Part shown: positions 1-8,388 of the stretch, in pieces | Layout: each line of letters starts with the position of its first letter | Position numbering within the stretch: the stretch's first letter is position 1 | From: G025836975 sp040391135 | GTDB lineage: Bacteria; Pseudomonadota; Gammaproteobacteria; Burkholderiales; Burkholderiaceae_B | Assembly: GCA_040391135.1 (NCBI GenBank) | Contig: JBEBYL010000014.1 | Span: forward strand, 1-64,000 | Reading direction: 5' to 3' | Length of the DNA: 64,000 nt | Position numbers and translations under genes: made by a program | Notes under the pieces: generated by a model | The model's input: only the letters and a program-made list of their open reading frames with translations | What the model was told of the DNA's origin: nothing | Databases searched by the model: none

Positions 1-54
1 AAGCCGTATGCTCCCTTAGCAGGGGAGTACCTTCAACCTCTCGGCCACGTCTCC
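1..54 (-). tRNA. tRNA-Ser(GCU), 3' part outside window
   Basis: Read on the minus strand from position 54, the sequence begins GGAGACGTGGCCGAGAGG and continues through a D-arm and an anticodon stem with CTCCC pairing to GGGAG around the loop CTGCTAA, giving anticodon GCU. This matches the 5' half of a class II serine tRNA. The variable arm, T-arm and acceptor 3' strand lie beyond the left edge of the window. Confidence 0.93.
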
Positions 55-101
55 GGAAATAGGTCGCTATTCTAGCATGATATTTTCGGAGGATCAGACC
101 C

Positions 102-117
102 TCTGGCGGCTGCCAGA
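102..117 (-). terminator. possible weak hairpin terminator
   Basis: TCTGGC at 102-107 and GCCAGA at 112-117 form a perfect 6-bp stem with a 4-base loop just beyond the stop of the RraA-like gene on the minus strand. No strong U-run follows directly, so its terminator role is tentative. Confidence 0.3.
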
Positions 118-139
118 CGTGTCCTTTGCGATTTCAGCT

Positions 140-811
140 TCATTTACCATAGTCGGGACTTTGCAGCTCATGGTAATCGTAACGTTGCCGCGCCTCGTCC
201 AGTCTGACGCCATTGCGGATATCATCGCGCAGGCGGGATTCCTTCTGAGTGATGTCCTCGGCAATGTCGAGTAATTTCGGCACTTGCGCCTGCGGCAGCA
301 CCACCACACCGTCGGCGTCGCCGCGCACGATGTCGCCTGGACACACCCTGACATTACCTATCATTACCGGTACTTGCAATGCCTTCAGCCGGATGCGGCC
401 TTTTCCGGTTCTCATCCATGTGTCACGGCTGAAAATGGGATAGTCCAGTTCGCGGCATAAGGCCACATCACGATTATTCCCGTCAATAACTGTGCCGGCC
501 ATGCTACGGCGATGCGCCATTTCGGTCAGGATGTTTCCCCAGGTGCCCACATCGTCCCGCCCCTGGTTGTCGATTACGATAACACTGCCGGGCGCTACGT
601 CATCGATGAACTCGCCTACATTACCTTGTTTGCCGTCAGCCGACTCGTACAAGACAGTGTAGGCGCGCCCTGCCATGCGAAACCCCGGGTCACAGGGCCG
701 GATCTTATAGCACTGGCCAACGATCGCCAGGCGATCAAGGGCATCGCTAAGAGCTGCACAGTCGAGACGCGACGCACGCGCTACTTGTGCGTCATTTTCA
801 TCAATACTCAT
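140..811 (-). CDS. RraA-family lyase/aldolase-like protein
   Basis: A 223-residue protein of the RraA / HMG-CHA aldolase fold. Members are either metal-dependent pyruvate (oxaloacetate-forming) aldolases of aromatic catabolism or inhibitors of RNase E. The family signature is visible: G92 followed by R114-D115 inside TVIDGNNRD, then a conserved GDxDGVVVLP loop at 164-173. The start at 811 is preceded by CTGGAGAACC, a good ribosome binding site. The gene is on the same strand as the downstream-of-promoter Bug gene and probably co-transcribed with it under the divergent GntR regulator, which points to a catabolic lyase rather than an RNase E regulator. The substrate cannot be read from sequence. 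Confidence 0.82.
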   Translation of the reverse strand: MSIDENDAQVARASRLDCAALSDALDRLAIVGQCYKIRPCDPGFRMAGRAYTVLYESADGKQGNVGEFIDDVAPGSVIVIDNQGRDDVGTWGNILTEMAHRRSMAGTVIDGNNRDVALCRELDYPIFSRDTWMRTGKGRIRLKALQVPVMIGNVRVCPGDIVRGDADGVVVLPQAQVPKLLDIAEDITQKESRLRDDIRNGVRLDEARQRYDYHELQSPDYGK

Positions 812-888
812 GCTGGTTCTCCAGATTCAATTTACAGAAGGGATCCCTTGAAGCGACCGTCGGCGCATCGAGAACGATGCGCCGACCA

Positions 889-1854
889 TCATTCGATGGA
901 AATGCCGGCGTTGCGGATGACCGGCTGCCAATAGTCGATGTCCCGGCGCACCTGCTCATCCAACTGTGGAGGTGTCATGTAGCGCACCTGTACCCCAAGG
1001 TTAACCAGAGAAGTGCGCACCGCCTCGGTCTTCAAGGTCTGCTCGACGGCGCTGCTCAGCTTTGCAATTGTTGCTGCTGGCGTACCTTGCGGAGCGAACA
1101 AGGCCACCCAAGCATCGAGTTCGAAACCCGGATAGCCCGCCTCCGCAGTCGTCGGTACATCCGGCATCAAAGGAATACGTTCTTTACTGGCGATAGCCAG
1201 CGGACGCAACGTACCTGCAGCAACAAAGCTAGCCAGCGAAGGGGGCGTGGCCACCGTCATCTGAACATGGCCGGCCAGGACATCCTGAATCGCCGGTCCA
1301 GCCCCTTTGTAAGCAATGTGGGTGACCTCGATACCGGTACGTTGCTTAAAAAGCTCCATCCCTATATGCGGGACGGAACCCGCTCCCGGTGAAGAATAGT
1401 TCAGCTCACCCGGATGCTGTTTGGCATATGAGACCAAGGCCTCGAGCGACCGCATCGGCATACCTTGGTTCACGGCAACGACATGGGGCGATACCACCAA
1501 CATAGCCACCGGCGAGAAGTCCTTGATTGGATCCCACGAGAGCCGTTTGTACATGATTGGATTGCCAACATGAAACATTGAATACCCAGCCAGCAGAGTA
1601 TAGCCGTCGGGATTGGACCGGGCTACATAGGTCGCAGCGATATTGCCGCTGGCGCCAGGACGATTTTCGACCACGACACTCTGGCCAAGAATCTCGCCCA
1701 GAGTGGGAGAAACGATACGTGCCACCTGATCCAAGATGCCTGCTGGGGTGACCGGCACGGTGATTTTTACAGGCTTATCGGGAAAAGTTGTGGGTTGCGC
1801 TAGGGATAGAGAACTTGTAATTACAGAAACCATAACTATTATCAGCCTTTTCAT
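889..1854 (-). CDS. Bug-family (TctC-like) periplasmic binding protein
   Basis: A 321-residue periplasmic solute-binding protein of the tripartite tricarboxylate family (Bug proteins). An N-terminal signal peptide ending near SLSLAQ precedes the mature domain. Family motifs are VVENRPGASGNIA, ARSNPDGYT and the late PDVPTTAEAGYPG. The ligand-loop usually written PAGGxxD is PAGILD here, a small deviation. No TctA or TctB membrane subunit is nearby, as is common for Alcaligenaceae Bug proteins. The ribosome site GGAGACACGCC precedes the ATG. Its neighbour, an RraA-like lyase, suggests it binds a carboxylic acid that this cassette degrades; that is inference. Confidence 0.93.
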   Translation of the reverse strand: MKRLIIVMVSVITSSLSLAQPTTFPDKPVKITVPVTPAGILDQVARIVSPTLGEILGQSVVVENRPGASGNIAATYVARSNPDGYTLLAGYSMFHVGNPIMYKRLSWDPIKDFSPVAMLVVSPHVVAVNQGMPMRSLEALVSYAKQHPGELNYSSPGAGSVPHIGMELFKQRTGIEVTHIAYKGAGPAIQDVLAGHVQMTVATPPSLASFVAAGTLRPLAIASKERIPLMPDVPTTAEAGYPGFELDAWVALFAPQGTPAATIAKLSSAVEQTLKTEAVRTSLVNLGVQVRYMTPPQLDEQVRRDIDYWQPVIRNAGISIE

Positions 1855-1946
1855 GGCGTGTCTCCTATATATTATGAATGTCTGTAATATAATATTTGCT
1901 GCTCATAATTACACAACAACTATTTGGAATAATTGTGCACCCACCT
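1855..1946. promoter_or_regulatory. divergent promoter region of the Bug/GntR cassette
   Basis: This AT-rich 92-bp gap separates the Bug gene (minus) from the GntR gene (plus). It holds several A/T half-sites such as ATATTAT and AATATAAT around 1868-1895 and ATAATT at 1914 and 1930, of the type bound by FCD-subfamily GntR regulators. No single perfect operator stands out by eye. Confidence 0.45.
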
Positions 1947-2600
1947 ATGACTGGAGCGGCGATAAGTACGCCGGAGCGTATCCGGCAACTTCTGACGAGA
2001 GACATCGAGCAGGGCGTTCTTCGTCCCGGCCAACTTCTGGACGAGAAGCAGCTGGCATCCAGGCACGGCGTGTCGCGCACACCGGTGCGCGAGGCATTGT
2101 TGATGCTGACGATGCAAAAATTGGCGGTGACAGTGCCGCGTGCCGGCACCTTCGTGCACAAGCCACCGGCAGGCGAACTGATCGCTCTGTTGGAGTTTCT
2201 GGGGGAGCTGGAAAGTGTGGCGGCCAAACTTGCCGCCCAGCGCATGACTGGCGAACAGCGCGCTTTGCTGTCGCAAACCCATCGGGAATCGGAAGCCCTG
2301 GTACTGGCTGGCGACCGTACCGGCTACGAGGCTAGCAACCTGGCGCTGCACGAGATCATCTACTTGGGTAGCGGCAACACCATCATCCAGGAAGAAATCC
2401 ATAATGCACGGCGGCGATTATCGAATTTCCGGCGTCATGTATTCGATCAGCCCGGGCGCCTTCGTGTCTCGTATGACGAACATCAGCCGCTGGTGGCAGC
2501 ATTGCTGGCAGGAGATGGGTCTTTAGCCGCACAGGCAATGCATGATCACATCATCGGCAAAGGAAAGGCATTCGCCGATTTGGTGCTTGTCAATAAATAA
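1947..2600 (+). CDS. GntR-family regulator, FCD subfamily
   Basis: About 217 residues from the ATG at 1947. The N-terminal winged helix carries the typical ELA-type segment DEKQLASRHGVSRTPVREAL, followed by an all-helical FCD ligand domain (for instance EFLGELESVAAKLAA and the metal-binding pattern residues near NLALHEIIY and YDEHQPLVAAL). An upstream TTG at 1896 and a GTG at 1935 are in frame, but the homologous part begins after 1947; no strong ribosome site decides the start. The gene is divergent from the Bug/RraA-like pair and most likely controls it in response to a metabolite of that pathway. Confidence 0.88.
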   Translation: MTGAAISTPERIRQLLTRDIEQGVLRPGQLLDEKQLASRHGVSRTPVREALLMLTMQKLAVTVPRAGTFVHKPPAGELIALLEFLGELESVAAKLAAQRMTGEQRALLSQTHRESEALVLAGDRTGYEASNLALHEIIYLGSGNTIIQEEIHNARRRLSNFRRHVFDQPGRLRVSYDEHQPLVAALLAGDGSLAAQAMHDHIIGKGKAFADLVLVNK

Positions 2601-2606
2601 AACTGC

Positions 2607-2633
2607 GGAGCCGGTCGCCGAACCGCCGGCTCC
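2607..2633. terminator. bidirectional terminator
   Basis: GGAGCCGG at 2607-2614 pairs with CCGGCTCC at 2626-2633 across an 11-base loop. TTT follows on the plus strand and a TTTTATTT run follows on the minus strand. It lies between the convergent GntR and lysC genes and can serve both. Confidence 0.75.
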
Positions 2634-2642
2634 TTTCATTGA

Positions 2643-3905
2643 TCAGGCTTGGCTTTTATCCTGGTCCAGACCGAATGCCTTGTGCAAGGCGCGCACGGCC
2701 AGTTCCATGTACTTGTCGTTGATGATGACCGACGTCTTGATTTCGCTGGTGCTGATCATCTGGATATTGATGCCCTCTTCCGACAGCGTGCGGAACATCA
2801 GGCTGGCGACGCCCACGTGGCTGCGCATGCCTATGCCCACGATGGACACCTTGCAGACCTTGTCATCGGAGACGATTTCACCGGCGCCCACGGCGGGGCC
2901 GATCTGGTTCTTGAGCAGATCCAGCGTGCGGGTGAAGTCGTTGCGGTTGACGGTGAACGAAAAGTCCGTCGTGCCTTGTACCGACTGATTCTGCAGAATC
3001 ATGTCGACGTCGATATTGGCGGCGGCGACTGGGCCCAGGATCGAATAGGCAACGCCCGGGGTGTCGGGTACGGCTAGCAAAGTGACCTTGGCTTCGTCAC
3101 GGCTGAAGGCGATGCCCGAAACGACGGCAGCTTCCATTTTTTGATCTTCCTCGAAAGTAATAAGGGTGCCCGAAACCATTTCTTCTTCGAGCGGTATCAG
3201 GGGGTCCGTCAGCGAGGACAGGACACGCACCGGGACATGGTATTTGCCGGCGAATTCCACCGAGCGTATCTGCAATACCTTGGAGCCCAGCGAGGCCATT
3301 TCCAGCATTTCCTCGAAGGACACCACATTCATGCGGCGCGCTTCAGGCACGACACGGGGGTCGGTGGTGTATACGCCATCGACGTCGGTAAAGATAAGGC
3401 ACTCATGGGCCTTCAGGGCGGCGGCGACCGCGACGGCCGAAGTATCCGAGCCGCCACGGCCCAGCGTGGTGATGTTGCCCTCGTCGTCTATCCCCTGGAA
3501 GCCGGTCACGATGACCACTCGTCCGGAATCCAGGTCGCCGCGTATGCGGGTGTCATCGATGGAGCGGATGCGCGCCTTGGTATAAGACGAATCGGTGCGG
3601 ACAGGAACCTGCCAACCGGTATAGCTGCGGGCAGCCACGCCTTGCGACAACAGGGCCATGGCCAGCAGGGAACTGCTGGCTTGTTCGCCGGTGGCGGCCA
3701 GCATATCGAGTTCGCGCGTATCGGGCTGCGGGGAAATTTCCTTGGCAAGGCTCAGCAGGCGGTTGGTTTCGCCCGACATGGCGGAAGGAACCACGACCAC
3801 CTGATGGCCGGCCGCATGCCATTTGGCCACGCGCCGCGCCACGTTCTGGATGCGCTCCACCGAGCCCATGGACGTGCCGCCATATTTGTGAACAATCAGG
3901 GACAT
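2643..3905 (-). CDS. lysC: Aspartate kinase
   Basis: This enzyme phosphorylates L-aspartate in the first step of lysine, threonine, methionine and diaminopimelate synthesis in the cytoplasm. It has 420 residues, the usual length of a stand-alone class. KYGGTS at 7-12, GRGGSDTSA at 149-157 and FTDVDGVYTTDPR at 172-184 are the kinase-domain signatures. Two ACT domains (from about 265 to the end) give allosteric control by lysine and/or threonine. The family often carries an internal start producing a separate ACT-containing beta subunit, but I did not identify one. It lies downstream of tilS on the same strand with a 118-bp gap and ends at a bidirectional terminator. I see no lysine riboswitch in the leader. 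Confidence 0.97.
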   Translation of the reverse strand: MSLIVHKYGGTSMGSVERIQNVARRVAKWHAAGHQVVVVPSAMSGETNRLLSLAKEISPQPDTRELDMLAATGEQASSSLLAMALLSQGVAARSYTGWQVPVRTDSSYTKARIRSIDDTRIRGDLDSGRVVIVTGFQGIDDEGNITTLGRGGSDTSAVAVAAALKAHECLIFTDVDGVYTTDPRVVPEARRMNVVSFEEMLEMASLGSKVLQIRSVEFAGKYHVPVRVLSSLTDPLIPLEEEMVSGTLITFEEDQKMEAAVVSGIAFSRDEAKVTLLAVPDTPGVAYSILGPVAAANIDVDMILQNQSVQGTTDFSFTVNRNDFTRTLDLLKNQIGPAVGAGEIVSDDKVCKVSIVGIGMRSHVGVASLMFRTLSEEGINIQMISTSEIKTSVIINDKYMELAVRALHKAFGLDQDKSQA

Positions 3906-4023
3906 CTTCTACTCTGCGTTAAAGAGACACTAATCTGGATGAGTGCCGGACCATTTATGCACGGACGCTAACGCGCCGGACAAGCAAAACGGACTATTTT
4001 AGCGTGTTTCGCGGGGGCTGTTT

Positions 4024-5058
4024 TTAACGCGAAGGCCCCGCATCCAGGAATACGCGGCCTTTGGCGCAGCGTATCCAGGCCTGCCCATGCTTGACCTGCA
4101 TCTGCCTGTCATGTCCCAAGGCATGCAGGCCGCGCAACTGCCGCATCAGGTCTTGCAGGCGGGCATCGGTCGGCATGCGCTGCCCCATCCGCGCGAGCCA
4201 ATATCGCAAGACCAGGGCTTGCCGGGCGGCGGAAAGCCGGCGCCAGGCGGCCAGCGAGAAATCCCGTCCGTCGGCGCCTGGATCCAGTCCGTCGAAATCC
4301 TGGCCAGCCACTTCATCAAGGATTTCCCGGATTTCGGCGACCTGCCGGGCATGGCGGGCCAAAGCGCCCTGCCAGCCCGGCCAGCGCTGGTCCAGCTCGG
4401 GAGCCAGGCGTTCGCGGACGGCGGCGCGCGTGTATTTATCGTCGGCATTGGTGGGGTCCTGCACGGGCTCCCAACCGCTGATTTCGTGGAATGCCCGAGC
4501 TTGCTCCAGTATGGCGGCCCGTTCGATGTCCAGCCATGGCCGCAGATAGGTCAAGCCGCCGCGCCGGAGCAGCGACCCCATGGCGGCCAAGCCGGTCGGA
4601 CCGGCGCCCCGCAGCAAGCGCAGCAAGACCGTTTCAGCTTGGTCGTTGCGGTGATGGGCCAGCAGCACATGCTCGACACCGGCCAGCGCCGCCAATCGGT
4701 CGAATGCCTGGTAGCGGGCATCGCGCGCCGCCGACTCGATGCCGCTGCCCGTGCCCAGATCGACCGATACCGTAAGACTATGGCATGACAGGCCCAGCAT
4801 GTGCGCCAGATCGTGCGCATGGGCCTGCCAGCGATCGGCCGGCGCCTGCAAGCCATGGTGTATATGGAAACAATGCAGTTCAATGCCGTCGCGTCGCGCA
4901 TGCAAGGCGGCATGCACGGCCAGCATGGCGGAGTCCGCTCCGCCGCTAAGGCCGACGGCGATACGGCGAGGATGCTCCGGCAAGGCGGCAAGGGCCTGGC
5001 TTACCGCCTGGGTCATGGCGGCAGACCCGAAGGTCTGCCAGAAGGCCCCGGTAAGCAT
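4024..5058 (-). CDS. tilS: tRNA(Ile)-lysidine synthase
   Basis: TilS converts C34 of the CAU anticodon of a minor tRNA-Ile to lysidine, using ATP and lysine, so that it reads AUA. The PP-loop motif SGGADS is at residues 38-43, and the N-type ATPase core is followed by the TilS substrate-binding domain with EPVQDPTNADDKYTRAAVR. At 344 residues it is shorter than the E. coli enzyme (432), apparently lacking most of the second C-terminal domain. The ATG at 5058 has AGGGCGGAC upstream and lies only 7 bases after the accA stop, so the two are probably co-transcribed; an internal ATG at 5016 is an alternative. Confidence 0.95.
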   Translation of the reverse strand: MLTGAFWQTFGSAAMTQAVSQALAALPEHPRRIAVGLSGGADSAMLAVHAALHARRDGIELHCFHIHHGLQAPADRWQAHAHDLAHMLGLSCHSLTVSVDLGTGSGIESAARDARYQAFDRLAALAGVEHVLLAHHRNDQAETVLLRLLRGAGPTGLAAMGSLLRRGGLTYLRPWLDIERAAILEQARAFHEISGWEPVQDPTNADDKYTRAAVRERLAPELDQRWPGWQGALARHARQVAEIREILDEVAGQDFDGLDPGADGRDFSLAAWRRLSAARQALVLRYWLARMGQRMPTDARLQDLMRQLRGLHALGHDRQMQVKHGQAWIRCAKGRVFLDAGPSR

Positions 5059-5065
5059 GTCCGCC

Positions 5066-6028
5066 CTAACGCGCTTCCTGGAAGCGGCCGTAGGACATCA
5101 GGCGTTGCAGGCGTTGATCGATGAGCTGCTCGGCCGACATGCCCGACAGTTGGCGCAGGGAATCGGACAAGGCGCGGCCGAGCTGGCGCGCCATGACCAC
5201 GGGATCGCGATGGGCGCCGCCCACCGGTTCGTTGACGATGCGGTCGATCAGGCCCAGCTCTTTAAGGCGGGGCGCGGTAATCGCCAGGGCTTCGGCGGCC
5301 GTGGACGCCTTGTCGGCGCTGCGCCACAAAATAGATGCGCAGCCTTCGGGCGAAATGACGGCGTAGGTGGAATACTGGAGCATCATGACCACGTCGCCCA
5401 CCGCGATGGCCAGCGCTCCGCCGGAGCCGCCTTCGCCGATGATGGTGGAAATGATGGGCACCTTGAGCTCGGCCATGGCATACAGATTGTGGCCGATGGC
5501 TTCGGACTGGCCGCGCTCTTCGGCGCCAATGCCTGGATAAGCCCCCGGTGTATCGACAAAGGTAAAAACCGGCAACTGGAATTTTTCGGCCAGGCGCATC
5601 AAGCGCAGGGCCTTGCGGTAGCCCTCGGGACGCGGCATGCCGAAATTGCGCATGGCGCGTTCTTTGGTGTCGCGCCCTTTCTGATGGCCCACCACCATGC
5701 AAGGCGTACCGTTGAAGCGGGCCAGGCCACCGACGATGGACAGGTCGTCGGCATACATGCGGTCGCCGTGCAATTCGTGGAAATCGGTGAAGATTTCACG
5801 CACGTAGTCCAGGGTGTAGGGCCTTTGCGGATGGCGCGCCACCAGTGCCGTCTGCCAGGGCGTGAGCTTTGCATAAATGCTTTTGGCGAGCGCCTGGTTT
5901 TTTTGCTGCAAACGCCCGACCTCTTCCGAGATATCGACGGCGGAATCGGTTTGAACGAAACGCAGCTCTTCGATCTTGTTCTCGAGTTCGGCCAGAGGCT
6001 GTTCAAATTCCAGGAAGGTATTACGCAT
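5066..6028 (-). CDS. accA: Acetyl-CoA carboxylase carboxyltransferase subunit alpha
   Basis: AccA with AccD transfers the carboxyl group from carboxybiotin to acetyl-CoA to make malonyl-CoA for fatty-acid synthesis. The 320-residue length is standard. Visible signatures include the N-terminal coiled region starting RNTFLEFEQPLAELE, HGDRMYADD, FVDTPGAYPG and the glycine-rich oxyanion region GEGGSGGALAIAVGD. It sits between the DNA glycosylase and tilS genes on the minus strand, an arrangement known from Bordetella-type genomes. Confidence 0.97.
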   Translation of the reverse strand: MRNTFLEFEQPLAELENKIEELRFVQTDSAVDISEEVGRLQQKNQALAKSIYAKLTPWQTALVARHPQRPYTLDYVREIFTDFHELHGDRMYADDLSIVGGLARFNGTPCMVVGHQKGRDTKERAMRNFGMPRPEGYRKALRLMRLAEKFQLPVFTFVDTPGAYPGIGAEERGQSEAIGHNLYAMAELKVPIISTIIGEGGSGGALAIAVGDVVMMLQYSTYAVISPEGCASILWRSADKASTAAEALAITAPRLKELGLIDRIVNEPVGGAHRDPVVMARQLGRALSDSLRQLSGMSAEQLIDQRLQRLMSYGRFQEAR

Positions 6029-6064
6029 AAGGGCTAGTTTTCCAGATTAGAGCATTCGCGTTGT

Positions 6065-6712
6065 TCAATACTGCACCGAAGCGGGATCGAGGCTGCGCCA
6101 TAGGTACCAGGTCGCCACGGTGCGCCAAGGCGCCCACGCCTGAGCAACTTCTCGTGCCTCGAAACGCGAAACGGGCTCACCACTAAAGTAGTGTAACGAA
6201 ATTGCCTTCAGCAGACTCGCATCGTCCAGGGGAAGGATATCGGGCCGCTGCAAATTGAAGATAAGAAACATTTCGGCGGTCCATCGTCCAATGCCGCGTA
6301 TGGCGCACAGATCCGCAATGACCGCCTCGTCATCCATGGCGCTCCAGGAAGCGGGTTTTATCTTCTTCTCGGAGAAATGCGTGGCCAGATCAAGTATGTA
6401 TTCGGCTTTGCGCTTGGACAGGCCGGACAGCCGGATGTCGGTTTCGGCCAGGCGGATGACGCAGCGCGGCGAGGGGTCTCTTCCGCAGGCTTCGGTAAAA
6501 CGCTGCCACATGGCGTCCGCCGCCGCGACCGAGATCTGGTGGCCCACGATGGCACGCGCCAGTGTGACGAACGGCGGGGCCGCCGGCGCCAGCCATTCGG
6601 ACTTATGGCGGGGGATCAGCTTTTTAAGAATGCGATCGCGCCCCATGAGCTGCGCGGACGCCTCGTCCCAAAAATCCGGCTTTTCACGCCCTGCGTCTAG
6701 GCTTTCTGACAT
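6065..6712 (-). CDS. DNA-3-methyladenine glycosylase, HhH-GPD (AlkA-like)
   Basis: A 215-residue base-excision glycosylase that removes alkylated purines from DNA. The helix-hairpin-helix segment is LCAIRGIGRWTAEMFLIF and the catalytic aspartate lies in DILPLDDASL. There is no C-terminal iron-sulfur cluster, which fits the AlkA rather than the Nth/MutY branch. I chose the ATG at 6712 because GGAAGGGGAGGGTC stands just before it; an in-frame ATG at 6742 would lengthen the protein by ten residues. Even with the short start the gene begins 15 bases after the cysS stop codon's last base would be crossed by the longer form, so coupling to cysS is likely. Confidence 0.9.
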   Translation of the reverse strand: MSESLDAGREKPDFWDEASAQLMGRDRILKKLIPRHKSEWLAPAAPPFVTLARAIVGHQISVAAADAMWQRFTEACGRDPSPRCVIRLAETDIRLSGLSKRKAEYILDLATHFSEKKIKPASWSAMDDEAVIADLCAIRGIGRWTAEMFLIFNLQRPDILPLDDASLLKAISLHYFSGEPVSRFEAREVAQAWAPWRTVATWYLWRSLDPASVQY

Positions 6713-6726
6713 GACCCTCCCCTTCC

Positions 6727-8175
6727 TCAAGCCCGACGCCATTGGGTGACGCCGCCCGCTTTGTCTTCGAGTTCGATGCCGCCCGCCTGAAGCTCGTCGC
6801 GGATGCGGTCCGCTTCGGCAAAATTGCGATCCTTCTTCGCGGCGGCACGCAAATCAATCAGCTCCTGAATTCGTTCGGCCGGCAGGGATGCGGCGGCCGC
6901 CGCGCCGCCATGATATCGACTGGGCGACTGCAGGTAGCTGGCCGGATCGGCTTGCAACAGACCCAGTATGCCACCCAGCGCGCGCATCAGGCCAGATGCC
7001 AGGCCGGACCCATCGCGATTGGCTTCGCCGGCCAGTTCAAACAGGGCCGCAACGGCCCCCGAGGTATTGAAATCGTCGTCCATGGCGGCGCGGAATGATT
7101 GCGCCGCGGGATGGGTCCAGTCGATGTCGGCCTGCCGGGCCGGCACATTCTGCAAAGTCTGGTACAGGCGATCCAGGGAACTCTGCGCATCGAACAGATT
7201 GTCCGGCGCGTAGTTCTGCGGGCTGCGGTAATGATTGCGCACAATGAAGAAACGCAGCATTTCCGCCTCGCGCGGATTCACGCCATATGAGGCCTGGTCG
7301 TCCGGCAAGCCCGGGGCGGCGGCAATGGTGGCGCGTATGGTGCGAAAGTTGCCCAACGACTTGGACATCTTGTCGGCATCGACCATAAGGGGACCGCAAT
7401 GCATCCACACCTTGGCCAGCGTGCCGCCGAAGGCGCCTTCGCTTTGGGCGATTTCATTTTCGTGGTGGGGAAACTTAAGGTCCGGCCCGCCCCCATGAAT
7501 ATCCAGGGGCTGACCCAGCAGGGCGCGGCTCATGGCCGAGCATTCAATATGCCAGCCGGGCCGGCCCAGGCCATAGGGCGATTCCCACTTGGATTCAGGC
7601 GGTTCCCCGGCCTTGGCCGCCTTCCATAAGACAAAATCCAGGGGATCGCGCTTGGCGGACGCCACAGCGACCCGTTCACCGGCCCGCAGATCGTCCAGCG
7701 ACTTGCCCGACAGCTTGCCATAGCCGGGGAAATCGCGCACGGCGTAGTTGACGTCGCCGTCCTCGGACTGATAGGCAAGGCCCTTGTCTTCCAGGCGTTT
7801 GATGATGCCCAGCATGTCGCCCACATGCGCCGTGGCGCGAGGCTCGAAATCGGGGGGCTGCACACCCAGCGCGCGCTCATCGGCATGCATCGCGTCGATA
7901 TAGAAAGAGGTGACCTCGCTCATTTTTCGGCCGCTGTCCACCGCGCGGCGGATGATTTTATCGTCGATATCGGTGATGTTGCGCACATACCTGACCTGAT
8001 AGCCGCTATGGCGCAGCCAGCGCTGCACCACGTCGAAGCTGACCAGCATGCGCGCATGCCCCAGGTGGCAGAAATCGTAGACCGTCATGCCGCATACATA
8101 CATGCTGACCTTGCCCGGCTCTGCGGTTTTCAATGGCTCTTTGGTGCGCGAAAGGGTGTTATAAATGTGCAGCAT
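6727..8175 (-). CDS. cysS: Cysteinyl-tRNA synthetase
   Basis: This class I synthetase charges tRNA-Cys with cysteine. The HIGH motif reads HLGH at 37-40, KMSKS is at 269-273, and the zinc ligands C28, C212, H237 and E241 are all present. The 482-residue length is normal. The gene is the promoter-proximal member of a minus-strand run continuing into the DNA glycosylase and possibly accA and tilS. It is divergent from the TPR gene across a 213-bp gap. Confidence 0.98.
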   Translation of the reverse strand: MLHIYNTLSRTKEPLKTAEPGKVSMYVCGMTVYDFCHLGHARMLVSFDVVQRWLRHSGYQVRYVRNITDIDDKIIRRAVDSGRKMSEVTSFYIDAMHADERALGVQPPDFEPRATAHVGDMLGIIKRLEDKGLAYQSEDGDVNYAVRDFPGYGKLSGKSLDDLRAGERVAVASAKRDPLDFVLWKAAKAGEPPESKWESPYGLGRPGWHIECSAMSRALLGQPLDIHGGGPDLKFPHHENEIAQSEGAFGGTLAKVWMHCGPLMVDADKMSKSLGNFRTIRATIAAAPGLPDDQASYGVNPREAEMLRFFIVRNHYRSPQNYAPDNLFDAQSSLDRLYQTLQNVPARQADIDWTHPAAQSFRAAMDDDFNTSGAVAALFELAGEANRDGSGLASGLMRALGGILGLLQADPASYLQSPSRYHGGAAAAASLPAERIQELIDLRAAAKKDRNFAEADRIRDELQAGGIELEDKAGGVTQWRRA

Positions 8176-8208
8176 GTACAGGTAAATGTCTGTCGGTAAA
8201 TACGATTG

Positions 8209-8231
8209 CGGGCCTGATCGGTACAGGCCCG
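8209..8231 (-). promoter_or_regulatory. stable hairpin in the cysS leader
   Basis: CGGGCCTG at 8209-8216 and CAGGCCCG at 8224-8231 form a perfect 8-bp stem with a 7-base loop, about 35 bases upstream of the cysS start. There is no U-run on either strand. It may be an mRNA leader structure; the rest of the 8176-8388 gap shows nothing else I can name. Confidence 0.35.
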
Positions 8232-8388
8232 GTTGCGGTAAACTCGGCGCGAGCCGGCAAGCAAGGCTAAAATGGCGGTCGATAAGTATAGCAAGCGGAC
8301 GAAACCGACGCTGCCCTGCGCGGCCCGCTTTTTATTCTATGCCGATGCCATGCCAGCAACACAACCCTTACATATAGGTGCATAACCT

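Noticed and set aside
3906..4023. Lysine riboswitch upstream of lysC
   Set aside because: The 118-base leader is too short and lacks the conserved multi-helix core; only a simple promoter region is plausible.
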